NCBI GenBank assembly: GCA_951812305.1
Contig: CATOSB010000004.1
Coordinates: 558,001-622,000 of the forward strand
DNA length: 64,000 bases
Direction of reading: 5' to 3'
DNA from: an uncultured Paracoccaceae bacterium
GTDB lineage: Bacteria > Pseudomonadota > Alphaproteobacteria > Rhodobacterales > Rhodobacteraceae
The notes beneath the pieces were generated by a model. The model saw only the letters and a list, made by a program, of their open reading frames with translations, was not told where the DNA came from and did not search any database. A program made the translations under genes and the position numbers. Every line of letters begins with the position of its first letter. Positions within the stretch are counted from its first letter, which is position 1. Below are positions 34,421-42,983 of the stretch, piece by piece.

Positions 34421-34483
34421 ATTGTGCGCAGCACAATTCGAAACCGAATTACCGACGTAATACCAACGTAATACCGACGTGAT
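34421..34483. repeat. Two small inverted repeats and a 3 x 11-bp direct repeat
   Basis: ATTGTGC-GCA-GCACAAT (34421-34437) partly overlaps AATTCG-AAAC-CGAATT (34435-34450). Directly after come three 11-bp units (accgacgtaat, accaacgtaat, accgacgtgat; 34451-34483). The cluster fills the gap between the convergent VOC and livG genes and probably holds their terminators. Confidence 0.65.
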
Positions 34484-34497
34484 ACAGCCGATGAAGA

Positions 34498-35274
34498 TCA
34501 CGCCACCACCTTGTTCTTCAAACCCGTGCCCAGATAGGCCTCGATCACCTGCTCGTTGGCCTTGATCTCGGCAATCGTTCCTTTGGCCAGCACTTTGCCC
34601 TCGGCCATGCAGATCACCGGATCACAAAGCCGCCCGATGAAATCCATATCATGCTCGATCATGCAGAACGTGTACCCGCGCTCCTTGTTAAGTCGTTGAA
34701 TTGCATCGCCAATCGTGTTGAGCAATGTCCGGTTCACCCCGGCGCCGACCTCGTCAAGAAACACGATCTTGGCATCCACCATCATCGTACGGCCCAACTC
34801 CAACAGCTTCTTTTGCCCGCCGGAAAGATTTCCCGCCTTTTCATCGGCCAGATGATCTATTGTAAGAAATTCAAGGACTTCCTCGGCTTTTTCGGCAATC
34901 GCGCGCTCTTCACCTGCTACAGCCCCGCGCCGAAACCAGGCGCTCACTAGGCTTTCACCCGATTGCCCGCCAGGCACCATCATCAGATTCTCACGCACCG
35001 TCATCGAATGAAACTCATGCGCGATCTGAAAGGTGCGCAGCAAGCCCTTGCCGAACAGCGTGTGCGGCGGCAGGCCGGTGATTCCCTCACCATCCATCGT
35101 CACGCGCCCTGACGTTGGTTCAAGAACACCCGCGATCACATTGAAAAGTGTGGTTTTTCCGGCGCCGTTTGGGCCAATTAATCCGGTGATGGACCCGGTC
35201 GCGATTTCCATCGACGCACCGTCAACGGCCCGGAATCCGCCGAAATATTTGTGCAGATCTTCAACGACGATCAT
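34498..35274 (-). CDS. livG: Branched-chain amino acid ABC transporter ATPase LivG
   Basis: This 258-residue ABC ATPase has Walker A GPNGAGKTT, the LivG-type FQIAHEFHSMTVRENLMM after the Q-loop, signature LSGGQKKLLELGRTMM, Walker B IVFLDEV and a switch histidine in MIEHDMDF. The C-terminal BCA_ABC_TP_C tail (EVIEAYLG) is present. It follows livK by about 100 bp. Confidence 0.94.
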   Translation of the reverse strand: MIVVEDLHKYFGGFRAVDGASMEIATGSITGLIGPNGAGKTTLFNVIAGVLEPTSGRVTMDGEGITGLPPHTLFGKGLLRTFQIAHEFHSMTVRENLMMVPGGQSGESLVSAWFRRGAVAGEERAIAEKAEEVLEFLTIDHLADEKAGNLSGGQKKLLELGRTMMVDAKIVFLDEVGAGVNRTLLNTIGDAIQRLNKERGYTFCMIEHDMDFIGRLCDPVICMAEGKVLAKGTIAEIKANEQVIEAYLGTGLKNKVVA

Positions 35275-35371
35275 GTCGATTGGCCCAGCAGCAATTCGCG
35301 ACCTGAACGGGTCGCCTCCCCCAATGAAAGCGCCGCCCGGACAGGGCGGCGCTTCCTAGTCTCAAACGCGC

Positions 35372-36568
35372 TTATTTGCGGCCCGCAGTCACTTCTGCGC
35401 CGTTTTCATAGGCCGTGACGCGATAGTTGCCAGCGGCTTCGCCGGGGCCGATCAGTTCAACGTCAGTCGCGCCGACATAGTCGATGTCACCACCACCTGC
35501 GATGATTTCCAGCGCTTTACCCAATTCACCCGCCGCGATCTTTTCGCCCGGTGCATTCGCCACGTTCATGACGTGATCCTTGTAGTCGCCCGGTTCTGCG
35601 GATCCCGCAGCCTGCATGGCCAGCATGATCAATGCAGCCGCATCATAGCTTTCCGGCGTGAATGGCGAAGAGCTGTCAAATGCGCCATCAACGAGCGCAG
35701 CAAATGAATCCGCCAGTTCCTGCGACGGGGCAGGGTGTTGACCCGAGGAGCCGTCGATTTCTGAACCGAAATTTTCGACCAAGGCTGCCGAAATCATGCC
35801 ATCCGGGAAGTGGAAAGTATCAAACGCGCCGGAATCAAGCGCCGCACGCACGATGCCGGATCCGCCCTGATCCACATAACCCGCAACGACCAGACGGTCG
35901 CCACCAGCGGATGCAAGCGCGCCAACTTCAGCGGAATAGTCCGCCTTGCCGTCTTCATGCGCTGCGTTGATGGTCACAGAACCGCCTGCGGCCTCATAAG
36001 CCGCCTGGAAGCTGTCGGCCAGACCCTTGCCATAGTCATTATTGGTATAGGTTACCGCGACTTCTTCGATTCCGGCTTCCATCAAAACCTCGGTCATCAC
36101 CACACCCTGACGTGCGTCAGATGGTGACGTCCGGAAGAACAGGCCGTTATCTTCATTGTTCATGTGGCTCAAACCCGGCGAAGTTGCCGACGGAGAAATC
36201 ATCACAACGCCGTTGGCCAAGGCAACGTTCGACAGAATTGCGCCAGTCACACCCGAACAATCCGCGCCCATAATGCCTTTGACGCCTTCACCGAGCAAAC
36301 GTTCAGCAGCGGCCTGCGCCGCACCTGAATCGATACATGTCGAGTCACCGCGTACCCCGGTCACTTTTGCGCCGCCCAAAAGCCCGCCGCTTTCGGTCAC
36401 CTCAGCCATCGCCAGTTCCGCACTGTCAGCCATTGACGGCGTCAGCGATTCAATCGGGCCGGTGAAGCCCAGAATGATACCGATTTTGATTTCCTCGGCG
36501 TGGCTGCCTGCCATTGCGGCAGATGCCAAACCTGTTGCAGCGGCCGAAGCCAGAAGCAGTTTCTTCAT
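35372..36568 (-). CDS. Branched-chain amino acid ABC transporter substrate-binding protein (LivK-like)
   Basis: This periplasmic binding protein of about 398 residues of the Peripla_BP_6 family has a signal peptide (KKLLLASAAATGLASAAMA) and a mature start EEIKIGIILGFTGPIE. The segments MADSAELAMAEV and TYTNNDYGKGLADSF are typical of the fold. GGAGG is spaced 6 bp before the ATG at 36568 and touches the ATG at 36574, so the former is preferred. It is the first gene of the liv locus. Specificity for branched-chain amino acids is not proven; amides and other amino acids are bound by relatives. Confidence 0.9.
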   Translation of the reverse strand: MKKLLLASAAATGLASAAMAGSHAEEIKIGIILGFTGPIESLTPSMADSAELAMAEVTESGGLLGGAKVTGVRGDSTCIDSGAAQAAAERLLGEGVKGIMGADCSGVTGAILSNVALANGVVMISPSATSPGLSHMNNEDNGLFFRTSPSDARQGVVMTEVLMEAGIEEVAVTYTNNDYGKGLADSFQAAYEAAGGSVTINAAHEDGKADYSAEVGALASAGGDRLVVAGYVDQGGSGIVRAALDSGAFDTFHFPDGMISAALVENFGSEIDGSSGQHPAPSQELADSFAALVDGAFDSSSPFTPESYDAAALIMLAMQAAGSAEPGDYKDHVMNVANAPGEKIAAGELGKALEIIAGGGDIDYVGATDVELIGPGEAAGNYRVTAYENGAEVTAGRK

Positions 36569-36712
36569 GTTCATCCTCCCAGTGGAAATACTTGTGCCAG
36601 CAAGGTTAAATCCGCAGGTGACAAAATGAAAGCGCTGTTTTTGGGTGACTTAGCGGGAGGATTCTCCTTCACATCGTCGCGAGAGCGCGGTGCAAAACCA
36701 ATGAATGATGGC

Positions 36713-36718
36713 TAGTAT
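36713..36718. repeat. 6-bp target duplication TAGTAT of the IS982-type element
   Basis: TAGTAT stands immediately before the left inverted repeat (36713-36718) and immediately after the outer right one (38301-38306). It shows that everything between, including the passenger gene, entered as one unit. Confidence 0.8.
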
Positions 36719-36738
36719 ACCTGAGTTCTGGATAAGCG

Positions 36739-37632
36739 CTATATCTGGTATTCGACCTGCCTGATTGTTTCCGGCACGGTTATGGGTCCCATTTTAACTT
36801 TGGTTTTCCCGAGCATATAGGCTGCGACACACGAGATGAGGTGTACGAATGCGTTGGCAGGCGATCTGTGTCGAGTGTGTTCCAGTCCCATGCTGGTTTT
36901 CAACTTATCGAACAGAGTTTCGATGATGAACCGCCTTCGCAACAGGATTTTGTTCAGGATTGGCAGGAGATAGTTTTTCATGTTGCGGCGAATGCCGGTG
37001 ACGAGGTGGAGCCCACGCTGCCAGAGCCGTTGGAAGAGGGATTTGGAGATATAGCCCTTATCAGCAAATATTTTGCCTTCGGGGCCCGCGATCATGGCTT
37101 CAAACGGCTTTCGATCATCGACATTACCTGCCGTGATTTTGACGGCCATGATCTCCCCCTTGTTGTTGATGATTAGATGCAGTTTGAAGCCAAAGAACCA
37201 GCCCATTGTGCTGCGACCGCGCTTTGCCAGCCCCTTGAAGACCTTGTTTCGATTAATGCGGGCATTGTGGCAGACCGCGAGCTTAGTGCTGTCGGCAAAA
37301 TAGACGCCGGTTTTTTCACCGCTGAAGCAGTGCAGCAGTATGCAAAACGGCACCATTAATCTTGGCATGAGGCTGACAAACCGACCATAGCTCGGGAGGT
37401 TGCCAAAGCAGTCACGGTATTTCTGCTCAACGCCATAAATCCAATAATGTTTGAAGTCCTTGAACGGCGACAAGTGAAACAAGACCATGATGAACAGGCT
37501 CTCCCCCAGGGTCAGCTTGCCGGAGCGAAGCCTCTGACGACCCGAGGGGATCAACCGGTGGCGCTCCCAGTCCTCGTAGGTTTTTGCAAAATCATCGAGA
37601 CAGACAAAAAGTGCGGTGTTAGTGATCGACAT
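36739..37632 (-). CDS. IS982-family transposase
   Basis: This DDE transposase of about 297 residues has IS982 hallmarks: [13 protein letters not shown] (first Asp), [40 protein letters not shown] (second Asp) and [26 protein letters not shown] (Glu). The start at 37632 gives the normal family N-terminus ([15 protein letters not shown]). The stop is 20 bp from the left end of the element. The ORF is intact. Confidence 0.9.
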   Translation of the reverse strand: MSITNTALFVCLDDFAKTYEDWERHRLIPSGRQRLRSGKLTLGESLFIMVLFHLSPFKDFKHYWIYGVEQKYRDCFGNLPSYGRFVSLMPRLMVPFCILLHCFSGEKTGVYFADSTKLAVCHNARINRNKVFKGLAKRGRSTMGWFFGFKLHLIINNKGEIMAVKITAGNVDDRKPFEAMIAGPEGKIFADKGYISKSLFQRLWQRGLHLVTGIRRNMKNYLLPILNKILLRRRFIIETLFDKLKTSMGLEHTRHRSPANAFVHLISCVAAYMLGKTKVKMGPITVPETIRQVEYQI

Positions 37633-37760
37633 GAGTGGCGGTCCATATTGTGTCGCTTTTGAACCTTGAATCATGGGGCAACGTACCTGGAAACCCCTCT
37701 CACCCCATACTAATCACGGGGGCATTCAGGCTGGTCAACACGGGGCAAAAGGTGCGCGCC

Positions 37761-38201
37761 ATGGAGAACAACTTCCCAATCAACGAAGATCTCGCTTATG
37801 AGAAGATCCGGGACCTCATGTTCGACATGATGGAAGAGGACCCCAACCGTTTCTACGCCCTCACGGATAAGCTCAATGAACTGGCTGCGCTCCCTAAAAG
37901 AACCATGACACTTGTGCTCGATCTGATGGCTGCCACTCCCTTTCAGGTGATCATCCCGAAACACGTACGGAAAAATGACCCTGATACATTCAAAGCAGAT
38001 CACGAAACCGTTTCAAATGTTCTATTTCTTGGAGAGTTTGGCGGAATTGCCGTTGAACTGGAGCCAAATGAGGCTTTGAGAGAACCGAGGATCATTTCCA
38101 TAACAATGGTGGAAATCCCTCATCGCAACCCTCTGCGAAAAAGGGTCAACGAGTATCGTAAAAAACGAATCAAAAAACTACGAAAAAATTCTGTCGAGTA
38201 G
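37761..38201 (+). CDS. Passenger gene in IS982 element, unknown protein
   Basis: This 146-residue protein does not match a family I recognise. The N-terminal two thirds look helical and acidic (LAYEKIRDLMFDMMEEDPNR, LAALPKRTMTLVLDLMAATP), the middle is beta-rich (VSNVLFLGEFGGIAVELEP), and the last ~25 residues are strongly basic (NPLRKRVNEYRKKRIKKLRKN), as in nucleic-acid-binding tails. The ATG at 37761 has only a weak AAAAGG upstream. It is divergent from the transposase, and its last codons lie inside the 61-bp tandem repeat, so the repeat also duplicates the 3' end of the gene. Its place inside the target duplication makes it cargo rather than a chromosomal neighbour. Confidence 0.65.
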   Translation: MENNFPINEDLAYEKIRDLMFDMMEEDPNRFYALTDKLNELAALPKRTMTLVLDLMAATPFQVIIPKHVRKNDPDTFKADHETVSNVLFLGEFGGIAVELEPNEALREPRIISITMVEIPHRNPLRKRVNEYRKKRIKKLRKNSVE

Positions 38202-38301
38202 TGCACTGGTGACGCCAACGTCTTATCCAGAATCGGGGTTACGAAAAAATTCTGTCGAGTAGTGCACTGGTGACGCCAACGTCTTATCCAGAATCGGGGT
38301 T
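38180..38301. repeat. 61-bp perfect tandem duplication at the IS982 right end
   Basis: Two exact 61-bp units (38180-38240, 38241-38301) each contain the last codons and stop of the passenger gene and the right terminal inverted repeat with TTATCCAGAATCGGGGT. The element thus has two potential right ends. Confidence 0.93.
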
Positions 38302-38327
38302 AGTATGTGCCCGAAAGGAAAAACATC

Positions 38328-39416
38328 ATGCGCGCGGTTCTGATTGCCATCTGCCTGTTCGTTGCTGCACCGTCATACGCTGAAACGATAAACAGCTCTG
38401 CCGGTGTTCTTCGCATCGAACCAGTGATGACCGGATTGAACGAGCCATGGGCGATTGGATTTTTACCCGATGGGCGGGTTCTGGTGACAGAGCGTGATGG
38501 TCGGCTTTTGCTGCTGCGACCCGACGGCGCGATCACCGAGGTCAAACACAATCTTGATGTACAGGCAGTGGGGCAGGGCGGTTTGCTGGACGTCATGGTG
38601 CCACGCGATTTTGCATCCTCGCAGCAGGTATTTCTCAGTTACGCCAAAAAACAGGGCAGACATGCGGGCACAGCGTTAGCCGTGGGTACGCTAAGCCGCG
38701 ATGGGATGCGGCTTGTGAACACCCGCGTGCTATTCGAACTCACGCGCGGCTCACGCGGCGGACGCCATTTTGGATCGCGTATCGTCGAAGGTCGGGATGG
38801 AACTTTGTTCCTGACCATCGGAGATAGAGGCGATGGAGCGTCAGCGCAGGATCTAAGTGTCGAAAACGGTTCGGTTATTCGGATTAATCGCGACGGCACT
38901 ATTCCCAGTGACAACCCATTCATCAGCGCAGGCAAACCTGCAATTTGGTCATATGGGCACAGAAATCCGCAAGGCGCGACATTGGATCGGCGCGGACAAC
39001 TTTGGGTCGTCGAACACGGCGCACGTGGCGGTGATGAGGTCAACCGTGTGAACCGTGGCGTGAACTACGGCTGGCCGATTATTTCCTATGGCACCCATTA
39101 CACCGGAATCAAGATAGGCGAGGGTACACAAAAGGCCGGAATGGAACAGCCCGAACATTATTGGGACCCATCAATCGCACCATCGGGTATGATGGTTTAT
39201 TCCGGCAAACGATGGCCCCAATGGCAAGGCGACATGTTCATCGGAAGTTTGAAATTCGATTATATTTCAAGGCTTAACGGTGCGCAGTTAACTGAAGTCG
39301 AAATGATTGCTTCGCCGCAGACCGGTCGTGTGCGTGATGTGCGCGAGGCTCCTGATGGGTCGATTTGGTTTCTAAGTGTGAATGACGGTGCGCTTTATCG
39401 GATCACGCCTGGCTAG
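38328..39416 (+). CDS. PQQ-dependent sugar dehydrogenase (YliI/soluble glucose dehydrogenase family)
   Basis: This exported protein of about 362 residues has a signal peptide (MRAVLIAICLFVAAPSYA) and a six-bladed beta-propeller of the GSDH family: LNEPWAIGFLPDGRVLVTER, GGRHFGSRIV, YGHRNPQG (PQQ/active-site histidine region) and VVEHGARGGDEVN. The ATG at 38328 has AAAGGA at 38314-38319. The family oxidises aldose sugars in the periplasm with PQQ and calcium. The IS982 element sits 27 bp upstream, so the original promoter has been displaced. Confidence 0.88.
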   Translation: MRAVLIAICLFVAAPSYAETINSSAGVLRIEPVMTGLNEPWAIGFLPDGRVLVTERDGRLLLLRPDGAITEVKHNLDVQAVGQGGLLDVMVPRDFASSQQVFLSYAKKQGRHAGTALAVGTLSRDGMRLVNTRVLFELTRGSRGGRHFGSRIVEGRDGTLFLTIGDRGDGASAQDLSVENGSVIRINRDGTIPSDNPFISAGKPAIWSYGHRNPQGATLDRRGQLWVVEHGARGGDEVNRVNRGVNYGWPIISYGTHYTGIKIGEGTQKAGMEQPEHYWDPSIAPSGMMVYSGKRWPQWQGDMFIGSLKFDYISRLNGAQLTEVEMIASPQTGRVRDVREAPDGSIWFLSVNDGALYRITPG

Positions 39417-40046
39417 GTTCGACGCTGCCGAGTTCCGCAATCACTTGCGCCCACAATTCAGGCGGCTGTGCGCCCGGAACGGCATGTTGCTGCCCGACAA
39501 TGAAACATGGCACGCCGGATACGCCTTTTCCCGTGCCCAGACATCCCGTTTGCGGATGTCTTCGACATCCGCCGTTGAATCCAGAAGTTTCAGAAACATC
39601 GCGGCATCCAAACGTTGTGCATCCGCAATATCCGCCAAGACCTCGTGATCGCCGATATCACGGCCATCAACGAAATAGGCGCGAAACAGTGCCTGAACAA
39701 ACGGCGTCTGTTTTCCCTCAATCCCGGCCCAATGAATGGTGCGGTGTGCGTCCAAAGTGTTTGGCGTGCGTTTGATGGCGCCGAAATCAATATCGAGACC
39801 CGCGGCGCCCGCAGCTTCGGCGATCCGGGAATAAACATCTATGGCTTTCTTTTTGCCACCGAATTTTGTCTCCAGATATTCGCGCCGATCCATGCCGCCC
39901 GCCGGCATATCCGGATTCAGCTGGAAGGGGTGCCATTCGATCTCGAACGGATGATCCCCCGCCTTTTCAAGTGCGCGATCAAGATTGGCCTTGCCGATAT
40001 AGCACCACGGGCAAATCGGGTCCGAAAGAATATCAAGTTTTACCAT
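39403..40046 (-). pseudogene. DsbA-family/FrnE-like thiol oxidoreductase with single-base frameshift
   Basis: From ATG 40046 the frame gives a FrnE/2-hydroxychromene-carboxylate isomerase-like thioredoxin-fold protein: KLDILSDPICPWCYIG with the CPWC active site, then EWHPFQLNPDMP. After AREK near 39524 this frame turns into nonsense and stops at 39441. In a neighbouring frame the expected family ending continues without a gap: SGVPCFIVGQQHAVPGAQPP, then ELWAQVIAEL, to a stop at 39403. One missing G in GAAAAGG(G)CG explains this; adding it gives 215 codons, the family length. It is either a real recent mutation or a sequencing error. The start overlaps the acyl-CoA synthetase end by 14 bp. Confidence 0.82.
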
Positions 40047-41553
40047 CGTACGATCCAGACATTTCGCGCAGGACGCGCCGTTGAATTTTGCCATTGGCAC
40101 TTTTGGGAAGTGCGTCGATGCGGGTAAAGATACGCGGTTGCTTGTAGCGGGCAAGAGACGTTGCCGCAAAGTGATCGAGGCCATCGATGTCGTGATCAGA
40201 AACGTAGTGCAGGGCGATCACGGATGTATCTTCGCCAAGTCTGGCTTCCACAGCCGCGCATTCGTGAATGTCAGGGTGGGCGTTAAAAGCGGATTCAACT
40301 TCAACCGGAGACACGCGAAACCCACCGGCGTTCAGGATGTCGTCGCTGCGACCGAGAAATGTGATCGCACCGTTGGGTGCCATCGACATGGAATCACCGC
40401 TTAAGAACCAATCATTTTGAATTGGTTCCGGCGCGTTTTTCAACTTGTTCCAATAGCCGAGCATAAGACCCGGATCGTCGCTTCCGATGGCCAATCGACC
40501 TGGTTCATCGAACGCCACAGACCCGTCCGGCCCCAAGACTGCGAGTTTCCGGCCCGGTTGTGGAAATCCAAGCGTGTCCAGCGGCGCAGGCTTCGCCTCG
40601 CAACCGGACACAAAGGTCGAGCATTCCGACATACCGTATGCTTCGTGTATTGTAGTTCCTGTGGCGTCTGTCCATTCCTTACGCGTCACGGCAGGCAGTT
40701 TTTCCCCCGCCGACAGCCCATGGCGCAACTTGGTCATCGGTGGAAACGCGACGCGCATCATCTGGCGATATACTCCCGGTGCGGCAGCGAAGAGCGTTGC
40801 ATCGTGACGCTTCAGAAGCAGCGGCAATTGCACGGCGGTGACTTCTGGTGCCGGGATCAAAGCTGTGGCGCCAACAGTCCAGGGATCCATCAATCCGGTG
40901 CCAAGTGTATAGGTCCAGTTGAAAGCGCCTGCGTGCATCATCCGATCATCGGGCGTCAGCCCGTACCAGCCATCAAACATCATCCGACGCGCCCAAATTG
41001 CGCGGTGAGCATGGGTAACCGCCTGCGGGTTGCCAGATGTGCCGGATGTGAAAATGATATAGGCGGCGCGGTTCGGATCGCCGCGCGCAAATTGTGCAGG
41101 TGCGAGGTCGTAGTAACCGCGCATTTCTTCGGCCGAAATCAAGGGGATGGCCTCAGCCTGCGGAACCGCCACGCCGGTACCGGCAACAATCAGTTCAGGT
41201 GACACGATATCAATGATTTTTGCGACTTCTGGTTCCGTCAATTGCGCCGACGTGGGTACCGGTATCAGGTCAACAGCAATCGCTGCCAGATACAGAACCG
41301 GGAACTCGACTCTATTTCCAAGCCGCATTAACACCCGATCACCCGGTTTCAGGCCTTGCTGCAACAACGCTTGCGCCGTTCCCAAAACCGCGCTGCGAAG
41401 CCGTTCGTAAGACCAGCGTTCGGCGCCAGTCGGACTCACGATGGCCAACGCTATCTTGTCCGGCGTTTGCAGTCCTTTCTGCAGCACATACTCCGCCATG
41501 TTGAATGGCTTGGGGCAAGGTGGCCGTGGGCCATTATCAAACACCGAAAGCAT
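40033..41553 (-). CDS. AMP-forming acyl-CoA synthetase (benzoate/medium-chain-CoA ligase-like)
   Basis: This 506-residue ANL-superfamily enzyme has the P-loop-like AAYIIFTSGTSGNPQAVTH motif, HEAYGMSECSTF (A5), SGDSM (A7 region), FLGRSDDILNAGGFRVSP (A8 hinge) and the A10 lysine in PKSANGKIQRR. It activates a carboxylic acid to the acyl-AMP and then the CoA thioester. Substrate is not determined by these motifs; overall pattern is near benzoate-CoA and 4-chlorobenzoate ligases. The FrnE-like gene follows with overlap, so the two form an operon. Confidence 0.87.
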   Translation of the reverse strand: MLSVFDNGPRPPCPKPFNMAEYVLQKGLQTPDKIALAIVSPTGAERWSYERLRSAVLGTAQALLQQGLKPGDRVLMRLGNRVEFPVLYLAAIAVDLIPVPTSAQLTEPEVAKIIDIVSPELIVAGTGVAVPQAEAIPLISAEEMRGYYDLAPAQFARGDPNRAAYIIFTSGTSGNPQAVTHAHRAIWARRMMFDGWYGLTPDDRMMHAGAFNWTYTLGTGLMDPWTVGATALIPAPEVTAVQLPLLLKRHDATLFAAAPGVYRQMMRVAFPPMTKLRHGLSAGEKLPAVTRKEWTDATGTTIHEAYGMSECSTFVSGCEAKPAPLDTLGFPQPGRKLAVLGPDGSVAFDEPGRLAIGSDDPGLMLGYWNKLKNAPEPIQNDWFLSGDSMSMAPNGAITFLGRSDDILNAGGFRVSPVEVESAFNAHPDIHECAAVEARLGEDTSVIALHYVSDHDIDGLDHFAATSLARYKQPRIFTRIDALPKSANGKIQRRVLREMSGSYDGKT

Positions 41554-41696
41554 GAGATCGCCAGCTATTATGCGCGCGCAATGAATTCAACCCGGGCGGT
41601 AATTTCGAAATATATTCCGTCTTGTGAGCCATTATCCGTGGTATGTTCGAACATTCGCCCCGATACGGCGCGATTATTTTACCAAAGGAGTATGAC

Positions 41697-42311
41697 ATGA
41701 CGACGCCTAATTTTATGATGATTACAGTTGCGAAGTGTTCTCCTGATTTTATCAAAGAAGCGACGGGTCTGACCGCGCAACTGGCCGATGAGCTGAAGGC
41801 CAATGCCGGTGCGGTTTCTACAGGTGTGGGGGTAATTGCGACCGGCGATGAGGCCGGGTCCCTGATGCTGGTACAAAGCTATGAAAAGCTTTCCGGCATC
41901 GACGCGGCGTTTCAGGTTTATGACGGGTCAAGCACCTATTCCACATTAGTGGGCAGCGGAAACCTAGAGGTCTCTTTGCGCAATGTGGTGCACCTGACGT
42001 CGCTGGGCTGGTCTAACTCAACAGGGAAGGCGCCAGCGTATGGGGTTTTCACCCGGATGCAGACGCCCGGTGTTATGCTGGAAGAGGCGAGCGCGCTGAC
42101 TCATCATTTTGAGGCGAACGGTGTCATGGTCCTGCGTTATGGCACTGTGATCACGGGAACCAACGCCGGTTCACGATTGCTGGTGGCGGCTTATCCGTCG
42201 ATGGATGCGATCGAGAACACCTATTCGGCGCTGAGCGAAGATCCGAAATATCACGCATTCCTCGAAAAAGCGATGGTAGGATTCCGCAACATTATTCGCG
42301 TTACGGCTTGA
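41697..42311 (+). CDS. Duplicated ferredoxin-like (dimeric alpha/beta barrel-type) protein, unknown function
   Basis: This 204-residue protein appears to be built of two similar halves (about 5-100 and 115-204). Each has a beta strand, helix, and an SLMLVQSYEKLSGID/SRLLVAAYPSMDAIE type strand-turn-helix, followed by a helix near a YSTLVGSG/YHAFLEKA segment. This resembles two ABM-like ferredoxin folds fused in one chain, which would make a pseudo-dimer. Function is not recognised. The start at 41697 is clear: AAAGGAG lies 6 bp upstream. It is a single gene divergent from the acyl-CoA synthetase. Confidence 0.65.
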   Translation: MTTPNFMMITVAKCSPDFIKEATGLTAQLADELKANAGAVSTGVGVIATGDEAGSLMLVQSYEKLSGIDAAFQVYDGSSTYSTLVGSGNLEVSLRNVVHLTSLGWSNSTGKAPAYGVFTRMQTPGVMLEEASALTHHFEANGVMVLRYGTVITGTNAGSRLLVAAYPSMDAIENTYSALSEDPKYHAFLEKAMVGFRNIIRVTA

Positions 42312-42338
42312 TTTTAAGTTTACTGGCGTGGGCACCGG

Positions 42339-42983
42339 TCACCTAAACAGTGCCCGCGCGATCCAAACACACAAAGCGGCGCCGACTAGTTGGCAGACAA
42401 TGAACATCGGTGCATGGGCCGGAAATATACCGGCGAACGTATCGGTGAAGCTGCGGGCAATTGTGACGGCAGGGTTGGCGAAACTGGTCGAGGCGGTGAA
42501 CCAATAAGCCCCTGTGATGTAAAGCGCGACAAGCATCGGCACGGCCTCTGCCCGGTGACGCAGGCCGCCCAAGATCACAAAGACCAGCCCGAATGTCGCG
42601 ACAATCTCGGCGATCCAAAGGGCGGATGTTCCGCGCCCGGTCGAGCTGGTCTGGAACACCGAAAGATCAAACATCAGATGGGTCAGCCACACGCCGAGAA
42701 CGCCGCCGATGATCTGGGTTGGAATATACAAGGCCGCATCTTTTGAGGAAAGCTCGCCACGCAGCCAGAATGCGAAAGAAACCGCGGGGTTGAAATGCGC
42801 GCCAGAGATCGGACCAAGTATGGTGATCAGGAAATAAAGGGCGCAACCTGTCGCAATGGAATTGGCAAGAAGCGCAACGGCAACATTTCCGCTGGCGAGT
42901 GTTTCGCCCATGATACCAGAGCCCACGACCGCAATCAGAAGGAAGCCGGTTCCCAGCCCCTCGGCCAGCATTTTGTTGTTCAT
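42339..42983 (-). CDS. aqpS: Aquaglyceroporin-like channel (AqpS type)
   Basis: This 214-residue MIP-family channel has six membrane helices. Both pore motifs are present: HFNPAVSFAF (first NPA) and SFANPAVTIARSF (second NPA). The second is followed by Thr-Ile-Ala-Arg, with the selectivity-filter arginine. It overlaps arsC by 4 bp. In Sinorhizobium meliloti an aquaporin in the ars operon lets arsenite leak out after arsenate is reduced; the same role is inferred here. Confidence 0.87.
   Translation of the reverse strand: MNNKMLAEGLGTGFLLIAVVGSGIMGETLASGNVAVALLANSIATGCALYFLITILGPISGAHFNPAVSFAFWLRGELSSKDAALYIPTQIIGGVLGVWLTHLMFDLSVFQTSSTGRGTSALWIAEIVATFGLVFVILGGLRHRAEAVPMLVALYITGAYWFTASTSFANPAVTIARSFTDTFAGIFPAHAPMFIVCQLVGAALCVWIARALFR

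Larger units (their letters stand above)
36719..38300. mobile_element. IS982-family element with passenger gene (1582 bp)
   Basis: The left terminus ACCTGAGTTCTGGATAAG and the right terminus (complement ACCCCGATTCTGGATAAG) are imperfect inverted repeats. The element is flanked by TAGTAT on both sides. It holds an IS982-type transposase on the minus strand and an unrelated gene on the plus strand. The right terminus is present twice in a 61-bp tandem repeat. Typical IS982 elements are about 1 kb with no cargo, so this one is unusual. Confidence 0.82.

Noticed and set aside
34451..34483. CRISPR array
   Set aside because: Three 11-bp direct units without spacers are far from CRISPR repeat-spacer structure, and no cas gene is present.
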